Of a stretch of 64,000 bases of DNA, positions 49,501 through 61,747 are shown piece by piece (the stretch's first letter is position 1; the number at the start of each line of letters is the position of its first letter). Origin of the DNA: Helicostylum pulchrum (taxonomy: Eukaryota > Mucoromycota > Mucoromycetes > Mucorales > Mucoraceae); contig JAIXMO010000022.1 of NCBI GenBank assembly GCA_025677825.1, positions 186,001 to 250,000 of the forward strand, read 5' to 3'. A model generated the notes under the pieces. The model saw nothing but the letters and a program-made list of their open reading frames with translations. It was not told the DNA's origin and ran no database searches. The position numbers were made by a program, and so were the translations under genes.

Positions 49501-50636
49501 TATAAACCTTTTGTATCACTTATATACATTTTTTATTAACCACACACACACATTGTAGGGGTCACGGCTATTCAAGTATTCGAATACTACATCTCTCATC
49601 ACTACGCTAAATCCTTCGAATCGCTCTTTGGTATTGTTACATGTTTACCAGGCTGTTTCAGTATGTACCGTATCAAATCACCTAAAAATGGGGCTTGGGT
49701 TCCTATTTTGGCCAACCCAGACATTATTCTTGAATATAACCAAAATGTAGTCACCACACTTCACGAAAAGAACTTGTTGCTTTTAGGCGAAGATCGTTTC
49801 CTGTCCACCTTGATGCTTCGTACTTTCCCTAGACGTCAAATGATGTTTGTCCCTCAAGCACGCTGTAAGACTGTCGTACCCGACGAATTCAGCGTCTTGT
49901 TATCTCAGCGTCGTCGTTGGATTAACTCCACCGTGCATAACCTGATGGAACTCGTCATGGTCTCGGACCTCTGTGGTATCGCTTGTCTGTCCATGCAGTT
50001 CTCTGTCTTTATTGATTTGATCGGTACGCTGGTGCTTCCTGCTGCCATTGTCATGACAGTCTATTTAATTGTAAATACCGCTATTTCCTCTAACCCTCAA
50101 TGGCAGTCACTTGCATTGCTTGTTGCTATTCTTGGTCTTCCTGCAGTTTTGATCGCAATCACCACGTTCAAACTTGTTTATATCTTATGGATGTTTGGTA
50201 AAAGATATATTTATTAAAAAAGAGAAAAGAAATCTAACTAACCCCCCCCCCCTTCTCCCCAATAGTATACCTTTTGGCGTTACCTGTTTGGAATTTTGTT
50301 TTACCATTATACTCGTTCTGGCACTTTGACGATTTCTCATGGGGTGCAACCCGTGTTGTGCAAGGAGAAAAGAAGGATAAAGGTCACGGTGATGCAGAGG
50401 GTAAATTTGACCCTACGCGCTTAGTGATGAAGAAGTGGGAGGACTGGGAGACCGAAAGAACCGGTCAACGCTTCAATAAAAAGATGACGCTCAAGACCCC
50501 TCTCGATTCCCCTGCCGCCTTTGACGGTAAAAACACAATTACACCTGCAACCCCATCTTCTTTTGGCACCATATTTAATGATAGAAAGATGTTTAATTCG
50601 TCTCCTTCAACTACTACATCTCCATCTCCACCATAA
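46572..50636 (+). CDS. CHS: chitin synthase, class IV-like (Chs3/ChsD type)
   Basis: A nine- to ten-exon gene of about 1,150 residues starting [18 protein letters not shown]. The first 240 residues are Gln/Pro/Arg-rich and probably disordered. Membrane helices ([34 protein letters not shown]) follow, then an extracytoplasmic region and another helix near 48270-48350. The GT2 domain includes [47 protein letters not shown] and the product-tunnel motif [16 protein letters not shown], with several C-terminal helices after it. No myosin motor is fused, so class V/VII is excluded. The enzyme polymerises GlcNAc into cell-wall chitin at the plasma membrane. One intron near 47440-47513 has a long A-run; the intron near 50210-50265 has a C11 tract after tandem CTAAC branch points. 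Confidence 0.95.
50242..50252 (+). repeat. CHS: C11 run in a chitin synthase intron
   Basis: Eleven C residues follow CTAACTAAC (tandem branch-point consensus) and precede TTCTCCCCAATAG, the 3' splice site. Confidence 0.85.
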
Positions 50637-50786
50637 TTTTAATCTATATACATTCTTTTTTATATATTTCCCTTATCTCTTTTTTCTTGGTTCTTTTTAT
50701 ATCCTTTTCTTTTTCTTTTTAAAAAACTTTTTTATACATATTAAAAAACACAATACAACACAAATATAATGGCTTCTTTTATTTTT

Positions 50787-51284
50787 TTAGAATTCATAAT
50801 CAAAGGCAAGCACATCTTCAAAAGTAGCCTTATACTTTGACAAAAAATCAACATGACTTTGATGGTTAGCATAAACAGGAAGGTCCTAAGTATATATTAA
50901 AGTTAGAAACATATTGTAATATGCACATACTGTAAAACCCTGACTTTACCTCCTTCTTATTTAATTCAACAACCCAACCTACATTAAATTTATTAATTTC
51001 TTTTTTTTTTAATCTGTGTATGTATCTACTACAACTGTTTTACCGTATTCATATCCTTTTCCTCTATCTGTAAAGTTCTTTCCTGCACTAGCAATACTAA
51101 TTTCAGGAATACTGTCCTTTAAAGCCAATACATCCTTGATAGTTTGTTGTTTAGCTTCTTCACTTATCTCGTCTTTAAACTTTACAAGAACTTTTTTTTT
51201 TTTTTTTTGGTCTCGTTAGTCTCTTTTTTTTTTCTTTTTGTATTGTACATTTAGTAATACTATACCAATATGAATGACCTTCAT
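50787..51284 (-). CDS. stress-responsive A/B barrel (Dabb) domain protein
   Basis: Four short exons encode about 105 residues. The start is MKVIHI at 51284, spliced to VLVKFKDEISEEAKQ, giving the Dabb opening strand IVLVKFKDE. The middle reads VLALKDSIPEISIASAGKN and GYEYG; splicing at TACG/GT to the ATGTAG acceptor gives GYEYGWVVELNKKEDLPVY. The last exon gives YANHQSHVDFLSKYKATFED and stop. H and the V-D-F block are typical of the family. Dabb proteins are small dimeric barrels, some enzymes, some of unknown role, induced by stress in plants. The first intron ends in A18-G with no pyrimidine tract. Unspliced reading meets early stops. Confidence 0.82.
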
Positions 51285-51446
51285 CTCTTTATTATAATAA
51301 ACTTGGTTTTTTTTTAAAAAGAAATAAAAAAAAAAGGTTCGCGATGTATTCCCACCAAAACTCTATCTCTCTCACAAGTCACATTGGACGGGTAAAATAT
51401 AATTTTACTTTTGCTTTTTGTTTAACCCCCACTATTCTTTTTTCGT

Positions 51447-52813
51447 ATGTCTGATAAACGCTCCAGAGACCCCACCAACAAAAGAAGAGACCGTCGTAAG
51501 GTACGAAAAAACTTAAACTTCAAAACCACAGACAACACTCACATACACAACAATTTAGAATGAACCTACCGGAAGACCATTTCTCCAAGCACCCATCATT
51601 CTAGATCGTCGTGAACGACCTTCCGATACCACCACCACCGTTCAAGAATCCTCTACAACAACAAAAGGAGAAGAACTCTCTACCACCATTCCTTCTTCTT
51701 CTTTTCCTTCCATACCATTCATGAGAAAACCAAACAAGTTTAACTCTGAAACAGTTTTAAAAGTAAAAAATACACATGTATAAAAAAAACTCACAAAACA
51801 ACTTACACAACGTATCTAGAATTTAACAGATCATCCAGGTCATTTTGTTATTGGTATAATTGGAAAACAAGGTATTGGAAAATCCACTATCCTATCTCAC
51901 TTTACACAAACTCCACAACACGCAAGTACACACCTTTTACACACACACAAAAAATAAATCATTAACCTTTTTCTCTTCTGTAGACATTTTCAACTCAACC
52001 CAATGACGAGTTCCTTTTCCAAGGCCATAAAACCGACGGCATCGATATGTACATCACGCCCGAACGCGCCATCTTACTCGACACGGAACCACTTTCCTGC
52101 TGGACCGTGCTCGACAACGTACTCCGCACCGGCGGTTCCACCCTCAACGGCCTTCACCCTGACCAATGGCTCGAAATGGAAACCCTTTACAACATCATAT
52201 TCATGTTTTCCATCTGTAACGTTGTCCTCATCGTCAGCGACGATGGTAGCCTCGACACGGACCTGCTTCAACTTATCCAACGCGCCGAAATGCTGAAATT
52301 CTGTATCCCCGATTTCCCGCTCTTGCCGCGCGACGGACAAGACATGCACTACTACCCCGATATCGTCTTTGTCTCTAATAAATGTACCGCCTCCCAATTC
52401 ACTTACAAAACTTATACCGATTTACAAATCATATTGCAATCTTTCTTTGACAAATCTCAACTTAAAACTCGAGGTTATTAACACACAACCCGTTACTTTT
52501 TTATTAAAACTAATACCGTTATTTAGGTCTTGTTAATTTAGGTGACGTTTTACCGTTATTTCAGTACAACCAAGCTTCCTCCAACCTGTTCTTTTTACCA
52601 GACACACAAGAAGACTCCACCAGTATCGAATCGTTTCCTGTTCTCATGTCTGCGTTACGAGACCAGGTCTTGGCAACCCCACGAAAGTCTGGCAGAAAAG
52701 GTCAAGTGTCTGAAAAGGATTGGTACAGAAATGCCGTCAAGACCTTTGAGAAAATTAGAAAATCCGAGTATATTAATGAATACCTTCAAGTTGTTCGTAA
52801 ATTAAGAGACTGA
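51447..52813 (+). CDS. SMG9: nonsense-mediated decay factor SMG9
   Basis: About six exons encode about 390 residues from MSDKRSRDPTNKRRDRRK. A basic disordered N-terminus is followed by a G-like fold: HFVIGIIGKQGIGKSTILSH (phosphate-binding loop GKQGIGKS), DMYITPERAILLDTEPL, FMFSICNVVLIVSDD and YPDIVFVSNKC. A C-terminal part (GLVNLGDVLPLFQ, WYRNAVKTFEKIRKSEYINE) matches the SMG9 end. SMG9 with SMG8 regulates the SMG1 kinase, which phosphorylates Upf1. The P-loop looks intact. The exon at 52000-52480 is strikingly GC-rich compared with its flanks. Confidence 0.9.
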
Positions 52814-53077
52814 TTTACTTGATTTGCCCCTCCGGCTTTTTAGCGGCAGTGTTCCATGTTTAACAAAAATAAAATTTGCAGACTTAATTTTATGATTTAT
52901 CAGTGTAGGCACACCTGATATCTCACCGCACAAAAACAAAGTCTCTGAAATGTTAAAAACATCTCTACATTTATCAATAAAAAATAAAAAATAGTTTACA
53001 TTAATTACTGCTAAAGAAAAAAGCTCACTGAGATACATCATTCCAGGGCATAGAAAACTCAAATTTTGTAATTTCAA
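52802..53077 (-). pseudogene. uncharacterised 91-codon frame, possibly a relic gene
   Basis: A minus-strand frame begins MKLQNLSFLCPGMMYLSELF and contains ISGVPTLINHKIKSANFIF and ends KSSKSVS. The composition is protein-like, without homopolymer residues, but no domain is recognised. Its stop lies inside the last codons of SMG9 on the other strand (12-bp overlap). It sits at the edge of a zone of decayed sequence, so a degraded mobile-element gene is more likely than a working one. Confidence 0.35.
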
Positions 53078-53169
53078 TTGTTTATTAATAAAAAAAAAAA
53101 AAGACTTCTGTCCTAATTGATAGTATACGCCTATCTACCCATAACTATTTGCCCCCTTTTTTTTTTAAG

Positions 53170-53492
53170 ATGGACGACGATTGAACAGTTTAAGTTCATC
53201 AATATTATCGAGCGGCTGGACACTATCGAAATACTTGAACTGATTTTCATAAAAGAATTGATCAATGACTATCTTTTTAAGGCTTGCGTTGTCCCTATAT
53301 ACAAAATATCAACCATTCTTTTGTAAACAGTTAACTCTGTTTTCTGTTTCTGCAACTGTTTTCCTGCAATACCCTATTATTTGGTATCCATCTTTTTCTT
53401 CGTATCAGTTTTTTTTTAATGGTGACTTTAGCAGTACATTAAGCACGTTTTCTGCTACAGATACTACGAAACAAGAATTAGCAATTTTTTAA
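53170..53492 (-). pseudogene. decayed reading frame with a GYCRK-type motif
   Basis: One frame runs on the minus strand from about 53492 to 53170 with two in-frame stops. Protein-like segments are SCFVVSVAENVLNVLLKSP, DGYQIIGYCRKTVAETENRV and LDNIDELKLFNRRPS. The IGYCRK block is reminiscent of the N-terminal start of resolvase-like proteins, but the evidence is thin. It is treated as a relic of a mobile or lineage-specific gene. Confidence 0.4.
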
Positions 53493-54274
53493 TTTCAATT
53501 TATACTTTTAAACTTACTATAGTGCGTATTATCCAGGATGTTTAATTGTCTGCTTCTGGTTATTATAAATTTCATTAGACTTCTAAATTACTTTCTAGCT
53601 TTACCAAGTACTATGTCTTCTTAGCTGCTCCTTCCGCTAGCACTTTTTTTTAAAAATTTATGCGGCTTGTAATGCTTAGGTGAGCTATATATACGGGACT
53701 TGCACACAAGGAAGGGGCTCGTTTGGACCGTTTATGTAGCAGAGATTGACCATCTGGTGAAAATTGAATGTTCTGCATACAGGTTTTAACGTTTTCCTCT
53801 TTGAATTCTTTGAAATTAAAAAAGGGGGAAATTCTGGATGCACGGTCGATTTACACTGTCAATTAAAAAAAAGTGTGTCATATTACTTTTTTTCACTTAC
53901 CTTTAAAGATGACCGTTACTCTAAGAGGAACCGTATCGGTTTGTACAAAAACAAAAAACAAGCAAACGAAGAAGAAAGAAGAAAAAAAAACTGATAAATA
54001 CCGGTGATAAAAGAATGATAAAATAGGTCTATTTATTGATGTAATCTATTTACTGATGTAATATTTATATTTACTATTTGTTTCATACAGGTTAGCTAAT
54101 CATTTTTTTTTAAAAAAAATTAGTTTGGCTATTAGTCTATCTTTTCCCCAGCTTTCTATATTGACTTGTACTCCAGCAAAATATATCAGACAAATAAATA
54201 CCTCAATGAGATTGTATAACTTGCAATTTATCAGAGTTAGCATTATAATACTCCAAATAGTTTTTGAACTTTAT

Positions 54275-54765
54275 TTAATTCATTGTAAATACAAAAAATG
54301 CTGTGTATCTTTTTCTGCACGAGCTCAAACATTTAATTTCATTAAAATTTTTTATTGTTCTCATCAATTATAGAATAGTTAGTACGGAGCTGTTTATTAG
54401 AATACCACATAATAATACATTTAAAAACTAAGTACTATCTATGATACATAGAACTAAAAAAGTATCTTTTGTGTTCGGCTTGTTTATACTGTATCTTTTT
54501 TTAAACCTTTCATCATTTTTCAACCAATCTGCTTTTAATCACATTTCCTGCTTGGTTAATTTTTTTTTAAAAATATTCACTAGCTAACACGGCTCTATTC
54601 AAGTCTAAGTAATAAATTTATTGTCTTTATATTTTAATTTACTTTTGCGAGATCAATTTCATTCTCTTTCTCCCCTATCAGTTTGTTTAGTTATCCCCCT
54701 TTATTTTATGAGTAACTAACATCAATTTGATTGTACTTACATTTTTGAAGACAAGACCGCTTTTT
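54275..54765 (+). repeat. dispersed repeat, copy B
   Basis: Matches copy A at 31870-32300 in the same orientation, with shared blocks such as GTGTATCTTTTTCTGCACG, TACGGAGCTG, AGAATACCACATAA, CCTTTCATCA, TTTAATCACATTTCCTG and CCCCTATCAGTTTG. Indels and substitutions are frequent. The C10 run of copy A is C5 here. Confidence 0.8.
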
Positions 54766-55569
54766 ATGCAATATGTTCATTAGTCGAGAACTATTTTTTA
54801 AAAAAGCAGTTTTGCGAAATTGGATTCTAACCCTTAAATCAAACACTATATCAGTTTAAAGTGCGGCGAAACAAGTGTAGAACAACAAGTGTGCATAAGA
54901 ATAGATCATAGAAGTGACCACCTGTCAAACAAGATGTGAAGGATTGTTACCAAAGAAAAAAAATATATTTATCAGCACCTTTTTTATGTTACTACGGCAA
55001 CAACAACAACAAAAAAACAGCACCTGTCAAATCGAGTTCCATAGCAACTGATCAAGTGTCAAAAAAAAAAAAAAAAAAAAAAAAAGTCGGGTAAATCAAT
55101 AGATGATAGTGAAATCCGAAGCAAATGATTTACTTTTTTTTACTTGTATGTATGTAATTAATTCATTGTCACAGCATATTAATTATACTAATCCCATTAA
55201 CTTGAACACCAAAAACTTATTGCGTATTTTGTGATACGTTTGACTTTTAAAAGAAAAAAAGAAGTCATCCTTTCGTTCCTTACAAGACGGAAATCTGACA
55301 GGTAAACCAAAAACACGTTGCAACAGAGCGACGTTACACCTCCATTTTACATGTAAAAAAGACGATTCCAAGGTCCATGAAAAAAGAGAACCCCCTCACC
55401 ACCAAAAAAGACCTTTGAAAGGGGCCAATGAGATACCAGTACTCAAAAGTTTTTACCGGGCGTAAAAGAAACTGTGACTAGGATCTTTTTATTAAACACA
55501 AACGCAACTCCCTATCTCTTTTTTTTTCCCTTTTATTTTTTTTTTCCTTACCAAAAAAAGAAAAAAAAA

Positions 55570-57439
55570 ATGTCAGATAAACCAAAAGCAGCTTATCCAA
55601 CAGCTCCTATAGCTTGGATGAGTGAAGCTTATGAAACCATGAGCTCTAAACCCATTGACCCTAAACGACCTTACACACCTCCTACTTCTGTTTTAAATAC
55701 CAGTACCGTCACTTCTTTAGAAAGGTAAAAAAAAAAAAACGAAAAAAAACGAAAAAAAACAACGAAAAATATAAAGGGTTGTTTATATATGAAAAACTTT
55801 AGTTATGACCGACCTGAATCTCCAACACTTCCACCAGAACAAGATCTTCCTTCAACGAAATCTACCACACCAACTATTATACAGTCCGTACCCACCTCAC
55901 CCACCACCACCGGACACAATTATGCCGGTACGTCTACCCCACCTCCCGTACACCCATCCGGTATATATATATAAAAAAACATACTAAAAAATCGAAATAC
56001 ACATATACTAATAATTTTCTGTAAAAAAAAGCTTATTATTATCAAACAATGGATAAAATCAATAGAGACCCACCACTTCCACCCGCCCCTTTGAAACAAC
56101 CTAATAAACATACACCATCACCACCACCACCTGCGATTAATACAACCCCTAATACACTTTCCGCTACACACCACCACCATCACCACCATAGCCATAACCG
56201 TAAAATGACAAAAAAGTCTACACACATGTCAGATCATATGGCAGCTGCTATTGAATTAAGTATCAGTCCAAGCGTACCACCCGCTCCAGCTGCTGGCATG
56301 TACTGGTCACGTGCTGTCACGTATGGCAAAGGTCCTTCTCGACCACTTCGTGCCCATTCCGCCAACCTGATCGGCGAATACCTTTACGTATTTGGAGGAT
56401 GTGATATAAAAATGTGTTTTAATACATTATACATGTTGGATATGGGTAAAAAAAAATATATACACTTTTTTTTTTTTTCCTAATTATTATAAATAGACAC
56501 ATTAACTTGGTCTAAACCACGTACATCGGGACAATCTCCACCACCATGTCGAGCCCACTCATGTACAACTGTCGAACGAGAAACCGGCGGTAAAAAGAGT
56601 TACAGCCTTTACATATTTGGCGGAGGCGACGGGCCCAATTACTTCAACGACTTATACGTCCTGAACCTGGACACGTTAATCTGGACCAAGCCAAAGATCG
56701 AGGGGGACCCGCCTTCACCTCGCCGCGCACACACAACCTGTATTTGGAACCAAAAGATCATTATTGTCGGTGGAGGAGACGGTGCACGTGCGCTGGCGGA
56801 TGTGCACATCTTGGACGTCTCCGATCCTCAATCATTAAAGTGGTATGCTGTTAGGGCTCAAGGGAATCCTCCTATTGCCAGAGGGTACCATACAAGTAAT
56901 TTAGTAAAAGATAAATTGATTGTCTATGGTGGTAGTGACGGCCATGAGTGTTTTAGTGATGTACATGTATTAGACTTGGGTATTTTACACTTTCTTTTTC
57001 GTTATATTTTTTTTTTTTACTTATTGTTATATTAGTTTCAAACCGTTGGAGTCAGATTGATTTAGACCGTGCTGTACCTAGATTAGCACACTCTGCTACA
57101 CAAGTAGGATCCTATGTATTTATTATTGGAGGTCACGACGGCACTAGATATTCCAACGATGTATTACTTTTGAATTTAGGTAAAAATGATATTTTTTCTT
57201 TTATTATGTACGTACATACGCTAAAATCTATAGAATTAGTAACCATGAGTTGGGAAACAAGAAAGATTTATGGTGGTGTACCAAGCGCCAGAGGATACCA
57301 TACCACTGTATTACACGATTCTAGACTTTATATACTTGGTGGGTACGATGGTAGAACTGTATTTGAAGATGTTTATATGTTAGAATTAAGTGCCTGTGCT
57401 TACTTGCCTCAAATCACAAACTTTGAAATTGACGTTTAA
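55570..57439 (+). CDS. six-repeat kelch beta-propeller protein
   Basis: About six exons encode about 490 residues from MSDKPKAAYPTAPIAWMS. The first 180 residues are Pro/Thr-rich with a His cluster (THHHHHHHSH, near 56180). Six kelch repeats follow, each with GG and a YxxDxxxL or similar strand: YLYVFGGCDIK, LYIFGGGDGPNYFNDLYVL, IIIVGGGDGARALADVHIL, LIVYGGSDGHECFSDVHVL, YVFIIGGHDGTRYSNDVLLL and LYILGGYDGRTVFEDVYML. The protein ends shortly after repeat six, so nothing else is fused. Fungal relatives with this build act in cell polarity or Ras signalling (Tea1- and Ral2-like), but the partner cannot be predicted. Confidence 0.88.
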
Positions 57440-57540
57440 AATAGTGACCTTTTTTTTTTTTTTGGATAAAACTGTTAAATAAATAAGAATCGCGAAACTT
57501 TTTTTTTCTTTTCCCTGTTTCCCCCAAATAAACAAAAAAA

Positions 57541-59696
57541 ATGTCAAATAATACTCAAGATTCAATTAAACAAAACGTAAAAAAATAAAATAAAAACGTG
57601 TTATGAAATTCTTTATTAATCTGTTTCTTATCATTAGGAATCTACCGATTCAGAACAAGTAAAAAGCAACAACAAAAAAGAAAACTTAATGTATAAGAAC
57701 TCATGTACATTTTTTTATTTAGTTACCAAAAGATCTCTTACAACAACAATTCGACTTGATTAAACAGAACGCACCAAAGACACATGACCAAGTAAAAAAC
57801 ACACTTTTTCTCAAACTGAAAAAAAAACACCCTGTATAACTTATTCTTTCTATAGTTTTATCACCAATCCTTTGACATATTCTCCAGGTTAAACAACTTG
57901 GTCAAAGGCACCGATTCCGTCGAATACAAAGAATCAAAGTAAAACCAACAACCCCCCCCCCCACTCACACTCGAAACATATAAACCATACTAATTTCTAA
58001 TTTCTCTTTAAACTGTAGAAAAGCTGAAATTTCACAAATAGTATCTGAATACGTCGACCTTGTTCACGAGTACCCCAAGGCCTCATCCTACGAGGCAATT
58101 TGGGACCTTGCCAACCTTCTCTACTTTTCCGGCCCTGAACACACCTTAGTTACGTCCCTCAACGACTGGGTGAACCAGTACGGCTCCGACCCCACCGACG
58201 CCGAACCCGAGGACATTCTCGACATTGCACTTCACCACATCCTTCGCGGCAATTTCATCGAAGCCGTTGCCGCCCTCACCGACACCTTTTCTCACTTGGA
58301 CCCGCTCCAACTGGTCGTCACCAAATCGGTTATCCACCTCCTACAAAAATTCCAAGCCTTACAACTCTTGCCATCAAACAAGTACGCTATCCGCTGGACC
58401 GAATTACACGAAGAATGTGGACTCTTGTTAGACAACTTTTCACGAGATTTTGATCTTCGTCAGCGATCAGACCTGGACTGCGATGTCAAATCTCTGTTGC
58501 AAGTACTTCACGGTGACCAAGACGCTATTATGGACGCCGGTGATTACTTTGAACGAATCATCGGGTCCATTTTATACGCTAGACCTACCATCACCATGTC
58601 TGATTTAGCGCACTTGGCGCAACGCGTCATTTTGGAGAACGAGCAAGATGAATTTGCGTATATGCTGATGGGCTGCTTTGACGATGTCTTTGAAGTAGCG
58701 AACGATCTTTGGTTACAGACTCATCTGGGCCACGCTTTAATTGCGGTCGGTGCAAAGGCGACAGACCCAGTTCATGTTGAATCTACAGAAGCCATCATCG
58801 ATCCTATTTATTACTGTATTGATCAATACGCTACAAAGCTTGCTGAAAAGGATAATTTATGGAAAGAAGCTGTCATTTACCTTACTGCCTGTGTAGAGAA
58901 TAGAGAAATCTGGATAAAAAAGGTAAAAAAAAAACACAATTTTACTTTTAATAAAAATGAGGTTACTAACTCTTTTTTTTTTTTAAAAAAAAAAAATAGC
59001 TCCTTAACGAATCCGCATTAAAATCAAAAGATATGAGCTTATTAAATTCAGTTTTAGACATTGCAAAGGATCACAACATGCGCGACGTCCAAAAGTACAT
59101 TCATAAAGTAATTGGACACCGTTACGAAGAAAAGAAGGAAATCAAAAGAGCCACCATTGAATACGGCAAAGCGCACGACATGGAATCCCTCGACCGCTTC
59201 GCACACCACGAATTCAGCCAGTTCTTAAAAACCGGTAAACTGGGCGACGTTGTAACCAACATGGAAGAGTTGAACGAATGTCCACATTACGCCTTGTTGA
59301 TCCTCTACCACAACTTTAGACTGCACTTGGAGGAGAAAAAATGGAAGCGGGCGTCTCAATTGCTCTTGCAGTTATTAGCACATGAACATTTACCCGCTAA
59401 ATTTGAAATGGTCTTATTAACCGATAATATTGCCATCTTGGAAGGTACGAAACACATACTCAAAAATCTTTGCTTTTTACTTATAACGTTTTAAAATAGA
59501 TTCAAAACCACATTATAGCCTGGATCAAATCATTGCTCAAATCAAACTATTCAAAAAAGTCACTGACAAATCCTCCGCCAAGGACTTCCTTGCCACATAT
59601 TACCAGTTTGTATATCATAAAGAACTACCCAGTAACACCGTTACTGCCATTTTACGAGAAAAAATGGTACACAAGGCAGTAATTGCTTCAAATTAA
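57541..59696 (+). CDS. NUP85: nucleoporin Nup85
   Basis: About eight exons encode about 580 residues. The first exons are tiny: MSNNTQDSIKQN at 57541, a 21-nt exon (57638-57658, ESTDSEQ), then LPKDLLQQQFDLIKQN and FYHQSFDIFSRLNNL. The alpha-solenoid follows: VSEYVDLVHEYPKASSYEA, RGNFIEAVAALTDTFSHLD, DYFERIIGSILYARPTITMS, DNLWKEAVIYLTACVENREI and KWKRASQLLLQLLAHEHLP. The order and spacing match the Nup85/Nup75 ACE1 fold of the Y-complex of the nuclear pore. The long exon near 58060-58330 is GC-rich. A C11 run lies close to the donor of one intron (57952-57962). Confidence 0.87.
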
Positions 59697-59742
59697 TAAA
59701 AAACAATTTTTTTATAATGCAAAAAGGTTATATTTATATATT

Positions 59743-60568
59743 TTATACAGAGAATGAAGCCATAAAAGTAGTAGAAGAAGTTTCAATTGTCTTGAATCCA
59801 CCGCTACCAGCACTTGTTGGTGCTTTAATACCTAAAATTTGGTTCAAATGAGTTTGGTTCTCACCACTGGTAGCCATTCTTTTAGCACGCAAGAATTTAG
59901 CACGAGCCCTATATAACATTTACCAAAAATTATTAATACCTAGTTTTATATCAAGTATTGTCTTGCACTACTACTTACGCATTACGAAGAACAATAGGAG
60001 CAGGTGCTTCTTCCTTCTTGCTCTTTTTACTCTTCTTTTCCTTTTTCTCCTTCTTTTCCTTTTTCTCTTTCTTTTCCTTCTTGCTCTTTTTGGTCTTTTT
60101 CTCTTCACTTCCTTCAGCAGCATCTTCCTCTCTATCTCTCTTTTTACTCTTCTTTTCTTTCTTTTCTTTCTTTTCCTTCTTTTCCTTCTTATCCTTTTTG
60201 CTCTTCTTGACTTTTTCAACTTGTTCAACAACAACTTCAGCAGTTTCTTCCTCGTCGTCACCGTTAACACTGCTAGCTTCTGAAGGAGGCTGAGAATTAA
60301 GATCAGCTAATAACCTAGAGAACGCATCGGTATTTCCGAGCCAGTTATCGATATTCTTCTTTGTTGCACCGACACCCAAGGTGTTATCCTTGAGCTTAAT
60401 TTTGACGTGGTCTTGTTTACCGTCTTCGTTGACACCTAAACCCTTTCCTGGTGCCCATCCCATCTTTTGAAGCATTTTAAACCCAAACTTGGACTCGTCT
60501 TTGCTCCAGAATAAGTTGTTGGGGTCTTGACTAATACGTTGCTTTTCTTTTTGTCCTGCTAATCCCAT
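59743..60568 (-). CDS. PXR1: G-patch protein PINX1/Pxr1
   Basis: Two exons, 60568 to about 59978 and about 59910-59743, encode about 250 residues. The start MGLAGQKEKQRISQDPNNL and the G-patch FGFKMLQKMGWAPGKGLGVN followed by LKDNTLGVGATKKNI are diagnostic for PINX1/Pxr1. The middle is a long KKEKK-type lysine/glutamate array (about 60250-60000), typical of nucleolar G-patch proteins. A C-terminal block AKFLRAKRMATSGEN follows the intron. It activates the helicase Prp43 in ribosomal RNA and snoRNA processing and can inhibit telomerase. It ends 46 bp from the convergent NUP85 stop. Confidence 0.94.
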
Positions 60569-60858
60569 TTTGTGTATAAGATCTATAAAAAGTTATGAAA
60601 AAAAAAAAAAAAAAAAAAAAAAAGATTTTCTTTTTTGTAGAAGTGCAAAAAAAAAAAAAAAAAAAAAAAAGACAGTCCTCCTTTTTTAAACTTTTTTTTA
60701 TATATACTTTCGTGAATCGTGTCAAGATACCTACTATGTATTAAGTACACTTGATGGATAAAAAAGGGTTAAAACAACACTTTAAAACACACACACATAA
60801 AAAAAAAACTACAAGATGTATCCTTTAATATTATTATTATCATTAAAAAAAAAAAAAA

Positions 60859-61747
60859 TTAAGCGGTGGCGTTAAACTTGATGCGAGATACTAATGATTC
60901 TACATCTTGTTTACAGTTATTTACTTCTTGCTCCAATGACTGATCAGCAGGTAACTGACCCACCAACTCCTCCAATTCCTCTTTAACATGCTTAATAAAC
61001 TCTTGATTATTCACCTGTATCTCTTCCTGGACCTTATTAAACTCTTGCACAAGCACCTGTCTTTCCTTTGCTTGTTTTTCAACACGCTCTTTTACTAATT
61101 CGGTGATATCCTTTTGCTTTAACGTTTCTATTTCTAATTTCACATTTGCTAATTCGTCAGTTAAGGCAGCTAATTCTTTGTCAAACTCAGCCTTCAATTG
61201 TACAACGGATTTCTCCACTGCAGCCTTTTGCTGTACTTGTTTTTCCTTTAGCACCTGGATTGTGTCACATTCTTTTTCTATCGCGTGTTCTCTCCGTTTC
61301 AAGTCATCCAACTCCTTTCTTGCATTCATCGCTTCGTCTTTCAGCTGCTTCACTCGGTTCTCTGTTGTGACGTAGCTCTTTTTCGTAGTGTCTAATAACT
61401 GTTGCTTGCTTTCTAAGATCTGCATGACTTCTTGGATATCTGATCGAAGTTGTTTATTGTCTTCAATAAATCCTTCATTTTCTTTTTCACTATTTTCCTT
61501 ATTTTCACGAACTGTTTGAAGCTAAAAAAAAAAAAATTAGTCCTTTTTTTTTCTTCTTTATTATAAACTATTTTTTTGTTTTTGTTTTCTTTACTTGTGC
61601 ACTAGTTGTTTTGATTTCTTTTTGAATCATATCCAAGCTCTCTTGCAACTCTTCAAGTACTCTTGTAGTTCGAGAGCTAGAAGATGTTGGGCGTGTGTTG
61701 GATAACATGTATAAATTATTTCTCGGAAGTGAACTTGTTTGGAGCAT
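60859..61747 (-). CDS. coiled-coil protein of unknown function
   Basis: Two exons, 61747 to about 61598 and about 61522-60859, encode about 270 residues from MLQTSSLPRNNLYMLSNT. After a Ser/Arg/Thr-rich head (RPTSSSSRTTRVLEELQ) the rest is almost pure heptad coiled coil, with Lys/Glu-rich runs such as NRVKQLKDEAMNARKELDD and KLEIETLKQKD-like segments. There is no other domain. The architecture recalls the She3-type RNA-transport adaptors annotated in fungi, but no diagnostic motif is seen, so no function is assigned. Confidence 0.7.

Larger units (their letters stand above)
52814..55569. other. 2.7-kb relic zone without an intact gene
   Basis: Apart from the frames and repeat listed separately, no working gene is seen between SMG9 and the kelch gene. 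Minus-strand protein-like fragments occur (for example around 53780-53640). An A25 run lies at 55061-55085. The segment just before 55570 is the kelch promoter. The mix of broken frames and a repeat copy suggests one or more old mobile elements. Confidence 0.5.

Noticed and set aside
59958..60293. Phe/Ser-rich plus-strand frames opposite PINX1
   Set aside because: They are produced by the KKEKK-encoding repeat read on the other strand.
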